Assembly: GCF_036013935.1 (NCBI RefSeq)
Contig: NZ_CP107902.1
Location: 5,179,001 to 5,243,000, forward strand
Direction: 5' to 3'
DNA length: 64,000 bases
Origin: Streptomyces sp. NBC_00461
GTDB lineage: Bacteria > Actinomycetota > Actinomycetes > Streptomycetales > Streptomycetaceae
The stretch's first letter is position 1; the number at the start of each line of letters is the position of its first letter. Below are positions 52,998-61,897 of the stretch, one piece after another. A model generated the notes under the pieces. The model was not told the origin of the DNA and did no database searches. It was given only the letters and a program-made list of their open reading frames with translations. The position numbers and the translations under genes are program-made.

Positions 52998-53711
52998 ATG
53001 ACCGACAGCGGTACGAGGACGACCAAGAGGGCGGGCCGGAGCCGGCTGCCGCGAGGCACCCTGAGCCAGGAGCTGATCGTCCAGGCGGCGTTCCGGGTCG
53101 CGGACTCCTCCGGCATGGAGAAGCTGACGTTCCAGGCCCTCGGTCGTGAGCTGTCCGCCCATCCGACGGCGATCTACCGGCACTTCCGCAACAAGGACGA
53201 ACTGCTCCTTGCCCTCATCGACGCCCTGCACGAGGAGGCACTGGCCAGCATCCCGCCGCCCACGGACGACTGGGCCCACGACCTCATGCAGATCGCGGTC
53301 CACACCCATGAGGCGTTTCTGCGCCATCCCCGGGTGGGGGCCCTGGCCGCCGCGCGCACCGCCCGGCGGGAGAACGAGTTCCGGTCCGTGGAGCGCAAAC
53401 TGGACTGCATGCGCCGGGCCGGTCTCGACGACGCCGAAGCCGCCCGCTACTACCGGGTCTTCGCCGATCTGGTGCTGGCCTACAGCGCCATGGACGCGAG
53501 CCTGGCCGCGCTGTCCCCGGAGCTGAGGGACGCCGACCTGGGCGCCTGGCAGACGGACTACCTCACGCTGCCGGCCGACAAATACCCCAACATCGCGCGG
53601 TTCGCACCACGGTTCGTGGGTCTGGACGACCCGCAGAACTTCGTGGCGGCCGTCCAGGCGGTCATCGACACGGTCCGGGCGAAGACGCAGGACGCGACCC
53701 GCCGCAGCTGA
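52998..53711 (+). CDS. TetR family regulator
   Basis: 237 residues. HTH LTFQALGRELSAHPTAIYRH and a C-terminal TetR_C domain (ADLVLAYSAMDASLAALSPE). GAGGAAGGAAGC precedes ATG 52998. It follows the GGT-like gene in the same direction and probably regulates the divergent transporter/GGT promoters through the inverted repeat at 51188. Confidence 0.87.
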   Translation: MTDSGTRTTKRAGRSRLPRGTLSQELIVQAAFRVADSSGMEKLTFQALGRELSAHPTAIYRHFRNKDELLLALIDALHEEALASIPPPTDDWAHDLMQIAVHTHEAFLRHPRVGALAAARTARRENEFRSVERKLDCMRRAGLDDAEAARYYRVFADLVLAYSAMDASLAALSPELRDADLGAWQTDYLTLPADKYPNIARFAPRFVGLDDPQNFVAAVQAVIDTVRAKTQDATRRS

Positions 53712-53764
53712 GCCACAAAGACCCGCCGCCCCTGCTCCTGCGGCGACGAGGCCCCTCAACCACG

Positions 53765-53798
53765 GCGGGGCCGCAGGCAGTTGTGCCTGCGGCCCCGC
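53765..53798. terminator. Bidirectional terminator hairpin
   Basis: 15-bp perfect stem GCGGGGCCGCAGGCA with a GTTG loop, between the convergent TetR (plus) and GH74 (minus) genes. It can serve both. Confidence 0.85.
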
Positions 53799-53828
53799 TC
53801 AGTTGCTGGGGTGGGTGGGTGGGGTGGG

Positions 53829-56489
53829 TCAGGACGGGTCGCCGTACTGGAGACCGCGTCCGTTGGTGCCGACGTAGACGCGGCCGTAGGTGTCGGGGTC
53901 GCCGGTGATGACGCCGGTGCCGCCGATGCTGCCCCACTGGTGGGCGTCGTCGTTGACGCGGAGCCAGGTGGCGCCCTTGTCGGTGGAGCGGAAGACCCCG
54001 GTGACGTTCTTGATGGTGCCGATCAGGTACAGCGCCTGATAGTTGGTGCGTGGCGCTGCCTTGCCGAAGCCGAGGGCGGAGGCGGACTGCACCGTGCTGA
54101 GCGTGGTGAAGGTGCGGCCGCCGTCGGTGGAGTGCAGCAGCCCCTTGCCGCCGCCGGCGATCCACAGGTCCCCGGCGATGCCGGGGACGGCCGTGAGCTT
54201 GCCGGCGGGCAGGCTGGTGGCACGGGCGCTGAAGGTCGCGCCGCCGTCGGTGCTGGCGTAGAGGGTGCCGTCGGCCAGTGAGTAGAACGTCCTGGCCGAG
54301 GAGCGGTCGGCGACGACCACGGCGCCGGTGCCCAGGCTGTTGACCTTCGACCAGCTTGCCCCCTTGTCGGTGGAGCGGTACGGGGCCTGTCCTTCCTCGG
54401 TCCAGACGATGGTGGAGCCGTCGGCCGCGAGTGCGACATGGCCGCTGTCGGCGCTGCCCACGGGCTTCGACCTGAAGCCGTTCCAGTTGCTGCCGCCGTC
54501 GGTGGAGTAGGCGCCGTCCTGCGTGCCGCCACGGCCGACGCGGACCATCGCCGAGGGGTTGGACTGGGCGAAGTCGATGTCGGTGCTGGTGATCATCAGC
54601 GGGTTCTTCAGCCGCCCGGCGGGCACCTTGGTCAGGGAGTTGGGGGTGCTGTAGTGGAAACCGCCCAGGTCGCCCATGGAGGAGATGACGGTGGCGCCGC
54701 CGGGCGGGGCGACCGCGTCCTGCACCGCGGTCTCCTCCAGCCCTCGGGCCCCGATGGTCCAGTGGCTTGTGCCGCCGCTGTCGGAGGCGTTGGCGTCCTT
54801 GCTGCGCCAGATGCCGCTGCCGGTGCCGTAGAGCACGTGCCCGGAGTTGAAGGGGTCGATGGCCAGGGCGGTCATCCAGTGCCCGGTGGCGGTACCGACG
54901 TAAGGAGCGCCGGAGGCGTCCCGCTCCGACTTCCCGGACAGTGCCTTCCAGTTCGCGCCGCCGTCGGTGCTCCGGTAGATCTCGTCCTGGGGCCACCAGC
55001 GGTCGAGGGTGGTGACCATGACCGTGGACGGATGCTGCGGGTCGACGGCCAGACCGGAGAACCCGTAACTGCCCTGGGAAGGCGAGATGTTCTTCCATGC
55101 TCCGCCGGTCGGCGTGTACTTCCACACCGAGCCCGCACTCACGCCGTTGGGTCCGACGACGTCGGTGTACGTCAGGTACAGCGAGCCGTCACCGGAGAGC
55201 ACGCCGTGCTGCGGCATCTGGCCGGTGGGCTGCCCGGAGACGGCCTGCCAGGTGCTGCCGTCGTCGGTGGAGCGGTAGAGGGAGCGGGACTTGTCGGCGA
55301 CGCCGACATAGACCGTCTTGCTTCCGGCCGGCCCGTACGTCACGAAGGAGATGCCCGCGCCGCTGCCCGCCCCGTCCTTGACGGGGAACGAGGAGACCTG
55401 ACCCCAGGTCACGCCGCTGTCGGTGCTGCGCCACAGGCCGTTCTTGCGGGTGCCCATCAGCAGGGTGCCGTGGTTCCCGGGGTTGATCGCGAGCCGTTCG
55501 CCCGCCCCGCGGCCGTCCTCGTTGCCGCCCAGCTTGAACGGCAGAGCGGTGCGCTTGAAGGTGCGGCCCCGGTCCGTGGAGCGCAGCAACTCGCCGTTGC
55601 CCGCCCAGCCGTTGGTGTAGGTGCCCGCCCCGATGTAGAGCCGGTTGGGGTCGACGGGGTCGGTGGCCAGCGAGTCGATGCCCAGCAGGTTCCAGTCCTT
55701 CTCGCCGAACTGGTCGGTCAGCGGGATCCACTGCTCGGCCCCGGTGTCCCAGCGGTAGGCGCCGCCCATGTCGGTGCGCGCGTACAGCAGGCCCTTCTCG
55801 TGGGTGTTGAACACCAGCCCGTCGACGTAACCGCCGCCCACCACCTGGGCGTTCTTCCACGCATACGGTCCGGCCGCGGTCGTGGTCTGCCCCTTGCCGG
55901 TCCCGGTCGACTGGGTCTCGGCCGCCTTCACCAGCTTCCACTGCTGGTTGGTGCCGCCCTTGCCGGGATACTGGACGACCGCCGCACCCTTGGCCGTGGA
56001 GCCTCCCAGGACGTCCAGGACCTGGCCGCTCCTGCGGGAGGTGAAGGTGACGGCCTCGGAACCGCTCACATCCTTGATCTTCCACTCCTGGGAAGTGGAG
56101 GACCTGTCGGTCTGCTGCTCGGCGGCGGCTCCCTGCGCGGTCGAATTTCCCGCTATCCCCAGCACTTTGCCGCTGTTGCGGTTCACCAGCTCGTAGTAGC
56201 CGTCCCCGGTGGACCTCAGCTTCCACTGCTGGTTGGCGGTGTGCTGGTCGGTCCACTGCTGGATACGGGTGCCGTCGGCGGTGGAGAAGCCGTTGACATC
56301 CATCACCTTGCCGCTGCGCACGGAGACCAGCTGGTAGTAGGCAGCGCCGTCGATCGTCGCGGCCTGCGAGTCCTCCTGCGTGAACAGGAGGTACGGCAGG
56401 ACGATGGCGGGCACACCGAGCAGCAGGCCTGTGGCGGTCCAGCGACGACGGTGACGCCCGCGGCGCCCGCCGTTCGTGGGGGTGTTCAT
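53829..56489 (-). CDS. Secreted GH74 xyloglucanase with ricin-type lectin domain
   Basis: 886 residues. A Tat- or Sec-like signal (RRRWTATGLLLGVPAIVLPY, cleavage near QAA). Residues about 45-190 form a ricin-B/CBM13-like beta-trefoil of three repeats (YYQLVSVRSGKVMDVNG; YYELVNRNSGKVLGIAG; FTSRRSGQVLDVLGG) with QQW motifs. Residues about 215-885 are the double seven-bladed GH74 propeller with many BNR-like blades (RTDMGGAYRWD, RSTDRGRTF, YRSTDDGSTW, GTGSGIWRS, YRSTDKGASW). It hydrolyses plant xyloglucan outside the cell. ATG 56489 lies 30 bp from a GGAGAACGCC. Unusual is the N-terminal rather than C-terminal binding domain. Confidence 0.92.
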   Translation of the reverse strand: MNTPTNGGRRGRHRRRWTATGLLLGVPAIVLPYLLFTQEDSQAATIDGAAYYQLVSVRSGKVMDVNGFSTADGTRIQQWTDQHTANQQWKLRSTGDGYYELVNRNSGKVLGIAGNSTAQGAAAEQQTDRSSTSQEWKIKDVSGSEAVTFTSRRSGQVLDVLGGSTAKGAAVVQYPGKGGTNQQWKLVKAAETQSTGTGKGQTTTAAGPYAWKNAQVVGGGYVDGLVFNTHEKGLLYARTDMGGAYRWDTGAEQWIPLTDQFGEKDWNLLGIDSLATDPVDPNRLYIGAGTYTNGWAGNGELLRSTDRGRTFKRTALPFKLGGNEDGRGAGERLAINPGNHGTLLMGTRKNGLWRSTDSGVTWGQVSSFPVKDGAGSGAGISFVTYGPAGSKTVYVGVADKSRSLYRSTDDGSTWQAVSGQPTGQMPQHGVLSGDGSLYLTYTDVVGPNGVSAGSVWKYTPTGGAWKNISPSQGSYGFSGLAVDPQHPSTVMVTTLDRWWPQDEIYRSTDGGANWKALSGKSERDASGAPYVGTATGHWMTALAIDPFNSGHVLYGTGSGIWRSKDANASDSGGTSHWTIGARGLEETAVQDAVAPPGGATVISSMGDLGGFHYSTPNSLTKVPAGRLKNPLMITSTDIDFAQSNPSAMVRVGRGGTQDGAYSTDGGSNWNGFRSKPVGSADSGHVALAADGSTIVWTEEGQAPYRSTDKGASWSKVNSLGTGAVVVADRSSARTFYSLADGTLYASTDGGATFSARATSLPAGKLTAVPGIAGDLWIAGGGKGLLHSTDGGRTFTTLSTVQSASALGFGKAAPRTNYQALYLIGTIKNVTGVFRSTDKGATWLRVNDDAHQWGSIGGTGVITGDPDTYGRVYVGTNGRGLQYGDPS

Positions 56490-56823
56490 GAGGGAGGCGT
56501 TCTCCTTGCATGCCGTTCACCGGAGGAAGAGCGAGTCCAGGCACCCGAAGGACCGGATCCGACTCCTTGTGGTCGCAGGCCCCGCAAAGGGTTGCCATGA
56601 TCCGGAAACTTCTTTCAGGTCCCCTCCGGTCGGGGCGACGGGGCGGCCGGTGCGCGGCCGGCCGGTCGGCGGAGTGAAAGTCCGCGGGAGTCGCGATGGG
56701 ATGACGGTGCGGGCTCCGACGTGAACCGTGACGGTGCCGCCGATCTCACCTGGGACCTGCGTCACCGACACCAACCGTGTCCATGACGGTGACGTGGCCG
56801 TACTCGACAGAGGTTGGGACCCG
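56490..56823. other. Upstream region of the GH74 gene
   Basis: 333 bp that must carry the glycanase promoter on the minus strand. I found no clear -35/-10 pair or sugar-operon palindrome. Confidence 0.3.
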
Positions 56824-57086
56824 CGGTACTACCAGCGCAACCCGGTGATCGCGAACGGAACAGGTCCGCTGAAGCAGTTGCCGCAGCAGGGCACGCGGGG
56901 CGACCCCTCGCCCAGCGGCGCCGCGTCCACCGGGGTGGCGGGCCCCGGTTCTGCAAGACCCTCGCCGGCGCGAACCTGGTGTGGGTCTTCAGCTCCGCCT
57001 GCTCAGTCGTGGACCTCTTCCGTGTGCCCGAAGGGAAGATCATCGAGCACCGGGACGTCGCCGCCGACGGGCAGCAGCCCGCCTGG
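56824..57086 (+). pseudogene. SnoaL/NTF2-like protein remnant
   Basis: Two frames carry parts of one protein. YYQRNPVIANGTGPLKQL (from 56824) resembles the middle of SnoaL-like polyketide-cyclase family proteins (YIQHNP-type block). A different frame from 56949 gives TLAGANLVWVFSSACSVVDL, then FRVPEGKIIEHRDVAADGQQ and PAW, the last strands and C-terminus of the same family. A frame shift of about 70 bp of lost or altered sequence separates them, and the N-terminus is missing. Confidence 0.7.
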
Positions 57087-57090
57087 ACGA

Positions 57091-57143
57091 CTGAGCGGGT
57101 CGGTCTGCCGGAAACCGCGCTTCCGGCAGACCGACCCGCTCAG
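57091..57143 (-). terminator. 23-bp inverted repeat, terminator of the S8 peptidase gene
   Basis: Perfect 23-bp arms (from CTGAGCGGGTCGGTCTGCCG) around ACCGCGC, 26 bp past the peptidase stop. Exceptionally long for a terminator. Confidence 0.85.
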
Positions 57144-57168
57144 CGGCCGATGTCAGCGCACCATGGCC

Positions 57169-60100
57169 TCACTTGCCGTAGTACGGGTTGTGGACCGAGA
57201 TCGTGGACGTGTTGCCCTTCTTGTCGATGATCTTGGCGCGGAGCGAGATGCCCTTGCCCTTCGCCGGGTTCTTCACGGTGATCTTGCCGTGCCGGACCTC
57301 GGTCTTCTTCCAGGTCCTGCCGTCGTCGTACGACACGTACACCGAGAGCGACTTGAGGTTCCGGCCCCTCGCCGCGCCCTCGACGGTGACCGGGTAGGTG
57401 ACCGTTTGGCCGGCCTTGACCCGGCTGTCCAGGCCCGTCTTCGGCGCGAAGCGGATCGTGGAGACCGGCAGTTCGGTCGGCAGGCCGGAGGACGGCGCCT
57501 TCGAGTGGAACGTCCAGCTTGCGTCGACCCGGGTGGAGGCGGCCTGGACCCGGGCGCTTCGCCTGGCCGTGGTGGTCAGGGTGTACTCGGCCTCGTCGGC
57601 AGGGACCTTGAACACCTTGGCGCCGGTCAGCGGGTCGGCGTTCGAGCCGACCTTCCGGCCGTTGCGGTACAGCGTCGTGCGCGCCGAGGTGAGGCTGGAG
57701 ACCGCGTCGTTGCGCCCGCCGTCGGCGAAGAGCGGAAGCTGGCCGTAGATCCCGTCGGGGCCGTGGAAGACACCGGACAGGCCGGGGACCACCCGCGGCG
57801 CGAACACCGCCGTGTCGAACGTCTTCCGGTAGGTCTTGCCGCCGGTGAGCCTCAGGTAGTCACCGGAGGTGGATTCGGCCTCCACGATCGGCGCACCGTC
57901 CGCGTCCTTCTTCCCCGAGAACTGCTGGAAGTCGAAGTACCAGCTGGCGCCCTCGCCCGTGGACAGGTGGTACGTCCGGGTGGTGGGCAGCTTCTGGGGC
58001 AGCGGGGTGTGGATGCCGTTGATGAGGGGCAGGGTGCCGGCCAGGGCGAGCACCCCGGTCTTTCCCGGGGCCGAGGCGCCCAGACCGGCCTTCACCGTGG
58101 CGAACTCGCTCGCCTTGTAATGGTGGACGTGCGTCCCGGTGATCTTCTTCACCTCGCCGCCGTCGAGCGTGTTGTACTCGGCGCCCTTGCCCTTGGTCCA
58201 CTGCCCGGACCAGACCTGCGCCAGGGCGGAGGGCAGCTCCGGGCCGACGTGCGCGACACGGATGTCGGAGAAGGTGGGCATCACCACGTAGTTCGCCACC
58301 TGCGTGCCCTTGTGCTCGTAGAACACCATGGCCTGGAGTGGCTTGGCCTTCTTGTCCGGCACGGTGATGTCGGCCGACCGGGTCTTGTTCAGGTCGAGCG
58401 TGACCGTCTGGTCCTTGTCGACGTTCAGCACGGGCCGGACCAGCCAGTCGGCGCCGCCCTTGGTCGAGTTCGGGTCCTTCACGTTGAGCGAGTCGAGGAT
58501 GTACGGGCCTTTGGGGACGCGGAGGGTGACCGTGTCGTCGGTGGACATGTCCGCGTACTGGGGGGCGTTCCGCTCGTCCCGGGACAGGGTGGTGAGGTGG
58601 ACCGGGTGCTGCCCGGGGCGGTTGATGAACTTCAGCGTGACGTTGTACGCCTCTACCTCCCGCTCGACTCCCAGCGCCGTGCGGACGGTCTGGCCGTCGC
58701 CCTTGGCCGTCACATAGGCCGAGTAGCCGCCGACGAGCCCGCCGCCCAGCCTGGTGTCGACGGTGACGTCCACGGACGCCCTGCCGCCGGCGGGGACGGT
58801 GACCGTCTTCGCGCTCAGGGTGAAGAAGCCGTGCGGGGCCGCCTCGCCCCGGGGGTTGAAGGCCGCGGTCGACAGGGTCAGCGTGATGTCCTTCGTGCCG
58901 GCGTTGCGGTACGTCAGCTTCCTGGTGACCGGGGTGTCGTCGGTGTGCGGCCACCGCTGGACCGGGAAGCCCACCGAGGTCGTCTCGGCGAACACGCGCT
59001 GGCCGATCGCCTTGTCGACCTGGATGCGGCCCGAGCCCTGCGCGTAGGGGGTGTAGTCGCCGCCCTTGGCGGAGCCCACGAGTGCGGCCTTCAGCTCGCG
59101 GAACGTCCAGTCGCGGTGCTGCTGCTTGAGGATGGCGGCGGCGCCCGCCACATGCGGGGTCGCCATCGACGTACCCGAGATCGTCAGGTAGCCGGGCGGT
59201 TTCTCGCCGACCTCCTTTGCGATGGCGCTGCCCTTGGCGGCGGCCGCGGTGATGTCCACGCCGGGCGCGGTCACGTCCGGCTTGAGGGCTCCGTCGGCGG
59301 TCGGTCCCATGCTGGAGAAGTCCGCGACCTCGTCGTGGCCGTCGACGGCGCCGACGGTGAGCGCGTCGGCGGCGCTGCCCGGGGAGTCGACGGTCTTGAA
59401 GCCCTGTTCGCCCTCGTTGCCGGCGGCGATGGCGAAGAGGACGCCCTTGGTCTCCGAAAGCCTGTTGACCGTGGCCTCCATCGGGTCGACACCCGGGGTG
59501 TCGCGGCCGCCCAGGCTGAGGTTGATGACGTCGGCGCCCTGGTCGGCGGCCCACTCCATGCCCGCGATGATGCCGGCGTCGTCGCCCTGTCCCTGGTCGT
59601 TGAGGACCTTGCCGATGAGGAGCTTCGCTCCGGGTGCGACGCCCTTGTACTTGCCGCCGGACTCGGCGCCGGTTCCGGCGATGGTGGACGCGACGTGCGT
59701 GCCGTGTCCCTGCCGGTCCTCGGTGGTGGCGGACGTGCTGAAGTTCTTGGTGGCGAGCACCTGGCCCTTGAGGTCGGGGTGGCCGCTGTCGAGGCCGCTG
59801 TCCAGGACGGCGACCTTGACGCCCTTGCCGTCGTAGCCCTTGGCCCAGGCCGCGGGTGCGCCGATCTGCGGCACCGACTTGTCGAGGCTGGCCTTGCGGA
59901 CGCCGTCGAGCCAGACGTGGGAGATGCCCGAGGCGAGGGTGTCGCCGTCGGTGAGGGCGTCCCACAGCTTCGGCGTCTGTGTGGTGGGCGCCTGAAGGGC
60001 GTCCATGTCCAGGGACTTGAAGGTCCGGTGGACCATGCCCGTGTCCCGGACTGCGGCTTTCAGGGAGCGCGCGGTGCCCTTGTAGCCCACGATGACCTTC

Positions 60101-60495
60101 AGGCCGCCCCGCTGGTTCCTGCGGTTGGCCGGCTTGTCGAGCTCGGTGACGTCGAACAGCCGCTGGTCGAGGCTGCCGTTCGCGATCAGCCGGGCGGCGT
60201 CCGTCGGGACGACGAGGGTGTGGCCGCCGGCCTTGCGTATCTGCACGGGGACCCGCTCGCGGCCCTTGGCCCGTTCCATGCCGACGACACCGCCCTTGGC
60301 GTCGACGAGGACACGGTCACCGGTGACGAGGGTGAGGCGGTGCGTGCCGGCGGATTCCCTGTCCTTGGCGGCGGCCGCCGCCGTACCGGTCTGCACGGGC
60401 GTGGCCTGTGCGGTGCCGATCAGTCCCGTGGCGAGGGCCGCCGCCACCGTCGCGGCGGCCGTGCCCACGCATGCCGCTTTCACTTTTCTGCGCAA
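57169..60495 (-). CDS. Secreted S8 subtilisin-family peptidase
   Basis: 1108 residues. A basic N-terminus and hydrophobic segment (AATVAAALATGLIGTAQA) form the signal peptide. A prodomain follows to about residue 205. Catalytic triad: Asp232 in VAVLDSGLDSGHPDL, His264 in QGHGTHVAS, Ser443 in ISGTSMATPHVAGA. The second half is beta-rich and ends in an Ig-like domain. The TTG at 60495 is preferred for GGGGGA upstream and because it starts directly at the MRRKVKAAC-type leader; an ATG at 60540 adds 15 unlikely residues. A Streptomyces-type long extracellular subtilase, probably for nutrient or envelope protein breakdown. Confidence 0.9.
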   Translation of the reverse strand: MRRKVKAACVGTAAATVAAALATGLIGTAQATPVQTGTAAAAAKDRESAGTHRLTLVTGDRVLVDAKGGVVGMERAKGRERVPVQIRKAGGHTLVVPTDAARLIANGSLDQRLFDVTELDKPANRRNQRGGLKVIVGYKGTARSLKAAVRDTGMVHRTFKSLDMDALQAPTTQTPKLWDALTDGDTLASGISHVWLDGVRKASLDKSVPQIGAPAAWAKGYDGKGVKVAVLDSGLDSGHPDLKGQVLATKNFSTSATTEDRQGHGTHVASTIAGTGAESGGKYKGVAPGAKLLIGKVLNDQGQGDDAGIIAGMEWAADQGADVINLSLGGRDTPGVDPMEATVNRLSETKGVLFAIAAGNEGEQGFKTVDSPGSAADALTVGAVDGHDEVADFSSMGPTADGALKPDVTAPGVDITAAAAKGSAIAKEVGEKPPGYLTISGTSMATPHVAGAAAILKQQHRDWTFRELKAALVGSAKGGDYTPYAQGSGRIQVDKAIGQRVFAETTSVGFPVQRWPHTDDTPVTRKLTYRNAGTKDITLTLSTAAFNPRGEAAPHGFFTLSAKTVTVPAGGRASVDVTVDTRLGGGLVGGYSAYVTAKGDGQTVRTALGVEREVEAYNVTLKFINRPGQHPVHLTTLSRDERNAPQYADMSTDDTVTLRVPKGPYILDSLNVKDPNSTKGGADWLVRPVLNVDKDQTVTLDLNKTRSADITVPDKKAKPLQAMVFYEHKGTQVANYVVMPTFSDIRVAHVGPELPSALAQVWSGQWTKGKGAEYNTLDGGEVKKITGTHVHHYKASEFATVKAGLGASAPGKTGVLALAGTLPLINGIHTPLPQKLPTTRTYHLSTGEGASWYFDFQQFSGKKDADGAPIVEAESTSGDYLRLTGGKTYRKTFDTAVFAPRVVPGLSGVFHGPDGIYGQLPLFADGGRNDAVSSLTSARTTLYRNGRKVGSNADPLTGAKVFKVPADEAEYTLTTTARRSARVQAASTRVDASWTFHSKAPSSGLPTELPVSTIRFAPKTGLDSRVKAGQTVTYPVTVEGAARGRNLKSLSVYVSYDDGRTWKKTEVRHGKITVKNPAKGKGISLRAKIIDKKGNTSTISVHNPYYGK

Positions 60496-60726
60496 AGTTC
60501 CCCCAGGGCTGGAATGCCGGGTGGCAATGATCGGGGCCACCGTAGGAATCCGGGCGCACGGCTGTTCGTCGGCTGTGCGGCGACGACGTATCGATGTCGA
60601 TGACGGACCGCCGGGCGGTTGTTACATGCGCAGGTCAAGGCCGAGACCGACCGGCCGTAGCATGGCTTGCGGCTCTTGCGGGAGCGATCTCCACATGACC
60701 CGGCGGCCCAGCGGAAGGAGCAGGGG

Positions 60727-61182
60727 ATGCGGCTTCGCCGAGGCCTGCCGTGCGCCGTGCTGGCCGCCTGTCTGACCGGGTGCGGCGGCGTGGACGGCGG
60801 CGTCCGCGTCGAGGGCCCGGCGGCGACGAAGATCCCCTGGACGGGGCCGGTGTACATGACGGACTCCTACGGCCGGGCCTGGCAGCGCCCCGACGAGATC
60901 GACGCGACCCGGATCGTGACCCTGGACAAGCTGACGTGGCGGGTCTGGGGCCCGTCCCGGGCGCTCGGCACCGGGGTCGCGACGGACTTCACCTGCGTGT
61001 CCGGCTGCCCCGACGGCGACGACAACCCGCCGAGCTACCGCGTCGAGGTCGTCCTGAGCAACCCGGTCAGGCGCGGGGACGTGGCGTTCTACAGCCACAT
61101 GGCCCTCACCCCCGCACACCCCCCGGCGCCGTTCTGGGCGAAAGGCAGCGACGACACGGACCTGGACGTACCGGATGCCTGA
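60727..61182 (+). CDS. CseA-like lipoprotein
   Basis: 151 residues. Lipobox CLTGC with lipidated Cys19, then a small beta domain with a Cys pair (DFTCVSGCPDGDD). GGAAGGAG precedes ATG 60727. It is the first gene of a lipoprotein - response regulator - kinase operon like cseA-cseB-cseC of S. coelicolor, where CseA modulates envelope-stress signalling. No sigE gene precedes it here. The likeness rests mainly on gene order. Confidence 0.75.
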   Translation: MRLRRGLPCAVLAACLTGCGGVDGGVRVEGPAATKIPWTGPVYMTDSYGRAWQRPDEIDATRIVTLDKLTWRVWGPSRALGTGVATDFTCVSGCPDGDDNPPSYRVEVVLSNPVRRGDVAFYSHMALTPAHPPAPFWAKGSDDTDLDVPDA

Positions 61183-61219
61183 GAACGGCACGGGAGAGGA
61201 CCGTCGGAGAGGGAACGCG

Positions 61220-61897
61220 ATGCACGCTGGTCAGGATGTGCTGCTGGTCGAGGACGACGAGCTGATCCGGGAGGCCACGCGGCTCACCCTTGAGGAGCGC
61301 GGCTACCGCGTCCGTACCGCGGCCGACGGCCTGACCGGGCTTGAGCTCTTCCGGGAACGCCATCCGGACGTGGCCGTCCTCGACATCATGCTGCCGGGCC
61401 TCAACGGGGTCAGCCTGGCCGGCCGTATCCGCGAGGAGTCGGGCGTGCCGGTGCTGCTGATCTCGGCGCGCAACGACCCGGTGGACGTGGTGATGGGCCT
61501 GGAGGCGGGTGCCGACGACTACGTCACCAAGCCTTTCGACGGCCCGGTCCTCGTGGCCCGCATCCGCTCCCTGCTGCGTCGGGCGGCCCCCGCCGAGCAG
61601 CCGGACCACAGCCCGCGCCTGCGCTTCGGGGACCTGGAGTTCTGCCCGGGGTCCCTGACCGCGAGCCGGGACGGAAAGCCGCTCGCCCTGACCACGACCG
61701 AGCTGAAGCTGCTGAGTGAGTTCGCCGCCGCGCCGGGGACCGTGCTCTCCCGGGACCTGCTCCTGGAGCGGGTCTGGGACTACGCCTGGTCCGGTGACAC
61801 CCGGGTGGTGGACGTCCATGTGCAGCGGCTGCGCGCCAAGATCGGCCGGGAGCGGATCGAGACGGTACGCGGCTTCGGCTACAAGCTGCGCACATGA
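61220..61897 (+). CDS. OmpR/PhoB family response regulator (CseB-like)
   Basis: 225 residues. Receiver with acidic patch VEDDE, phospho-acceptor Asp55 in VAVLDIMLPG and Lys104 in DDYVTKPF; winged helix TTTELKLLSEFAAAPGTVLS, WDYAWSGDTRVVDVHVQRLR and RGFGYKLRT. The ATG at 61220 is preferred (AGAGGGA upstream); ATG 61175, inside the lipoprotein gene, is in frame. The stop overlaps the kinase start (ATGA). Very close in pattern to CseB. Confidence 0.92.
   Translation: MHAGQDVLLVEDDELIREATRLTLEERGYRVRTAADGLTGLELFRERHPDVAVLDIMLPGLNGVSLAGRIREESGVPVLLISARNDPVDVVMGLEAGADDYVTKPFDGPVLVARIRSLLRRAAPAEQPDHSPRLRFGDLEFCPGSLTASRDGKPLALTTTELKLLSEFAAAPGTVLSRDLLLERVWDYAWSGDTRVVDVHVQRLRAKIGRERIETVRGFGYKLRT

Noticed and set aside
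56728..60603. A 1291-codon open frame on the plus strand
   Set aside because: It lies antisense to the S8 peptidase gene, whose catalytic motifs are intact; the plus frame shows only Arg/Gly/Val-rich shadow composition and no domain.
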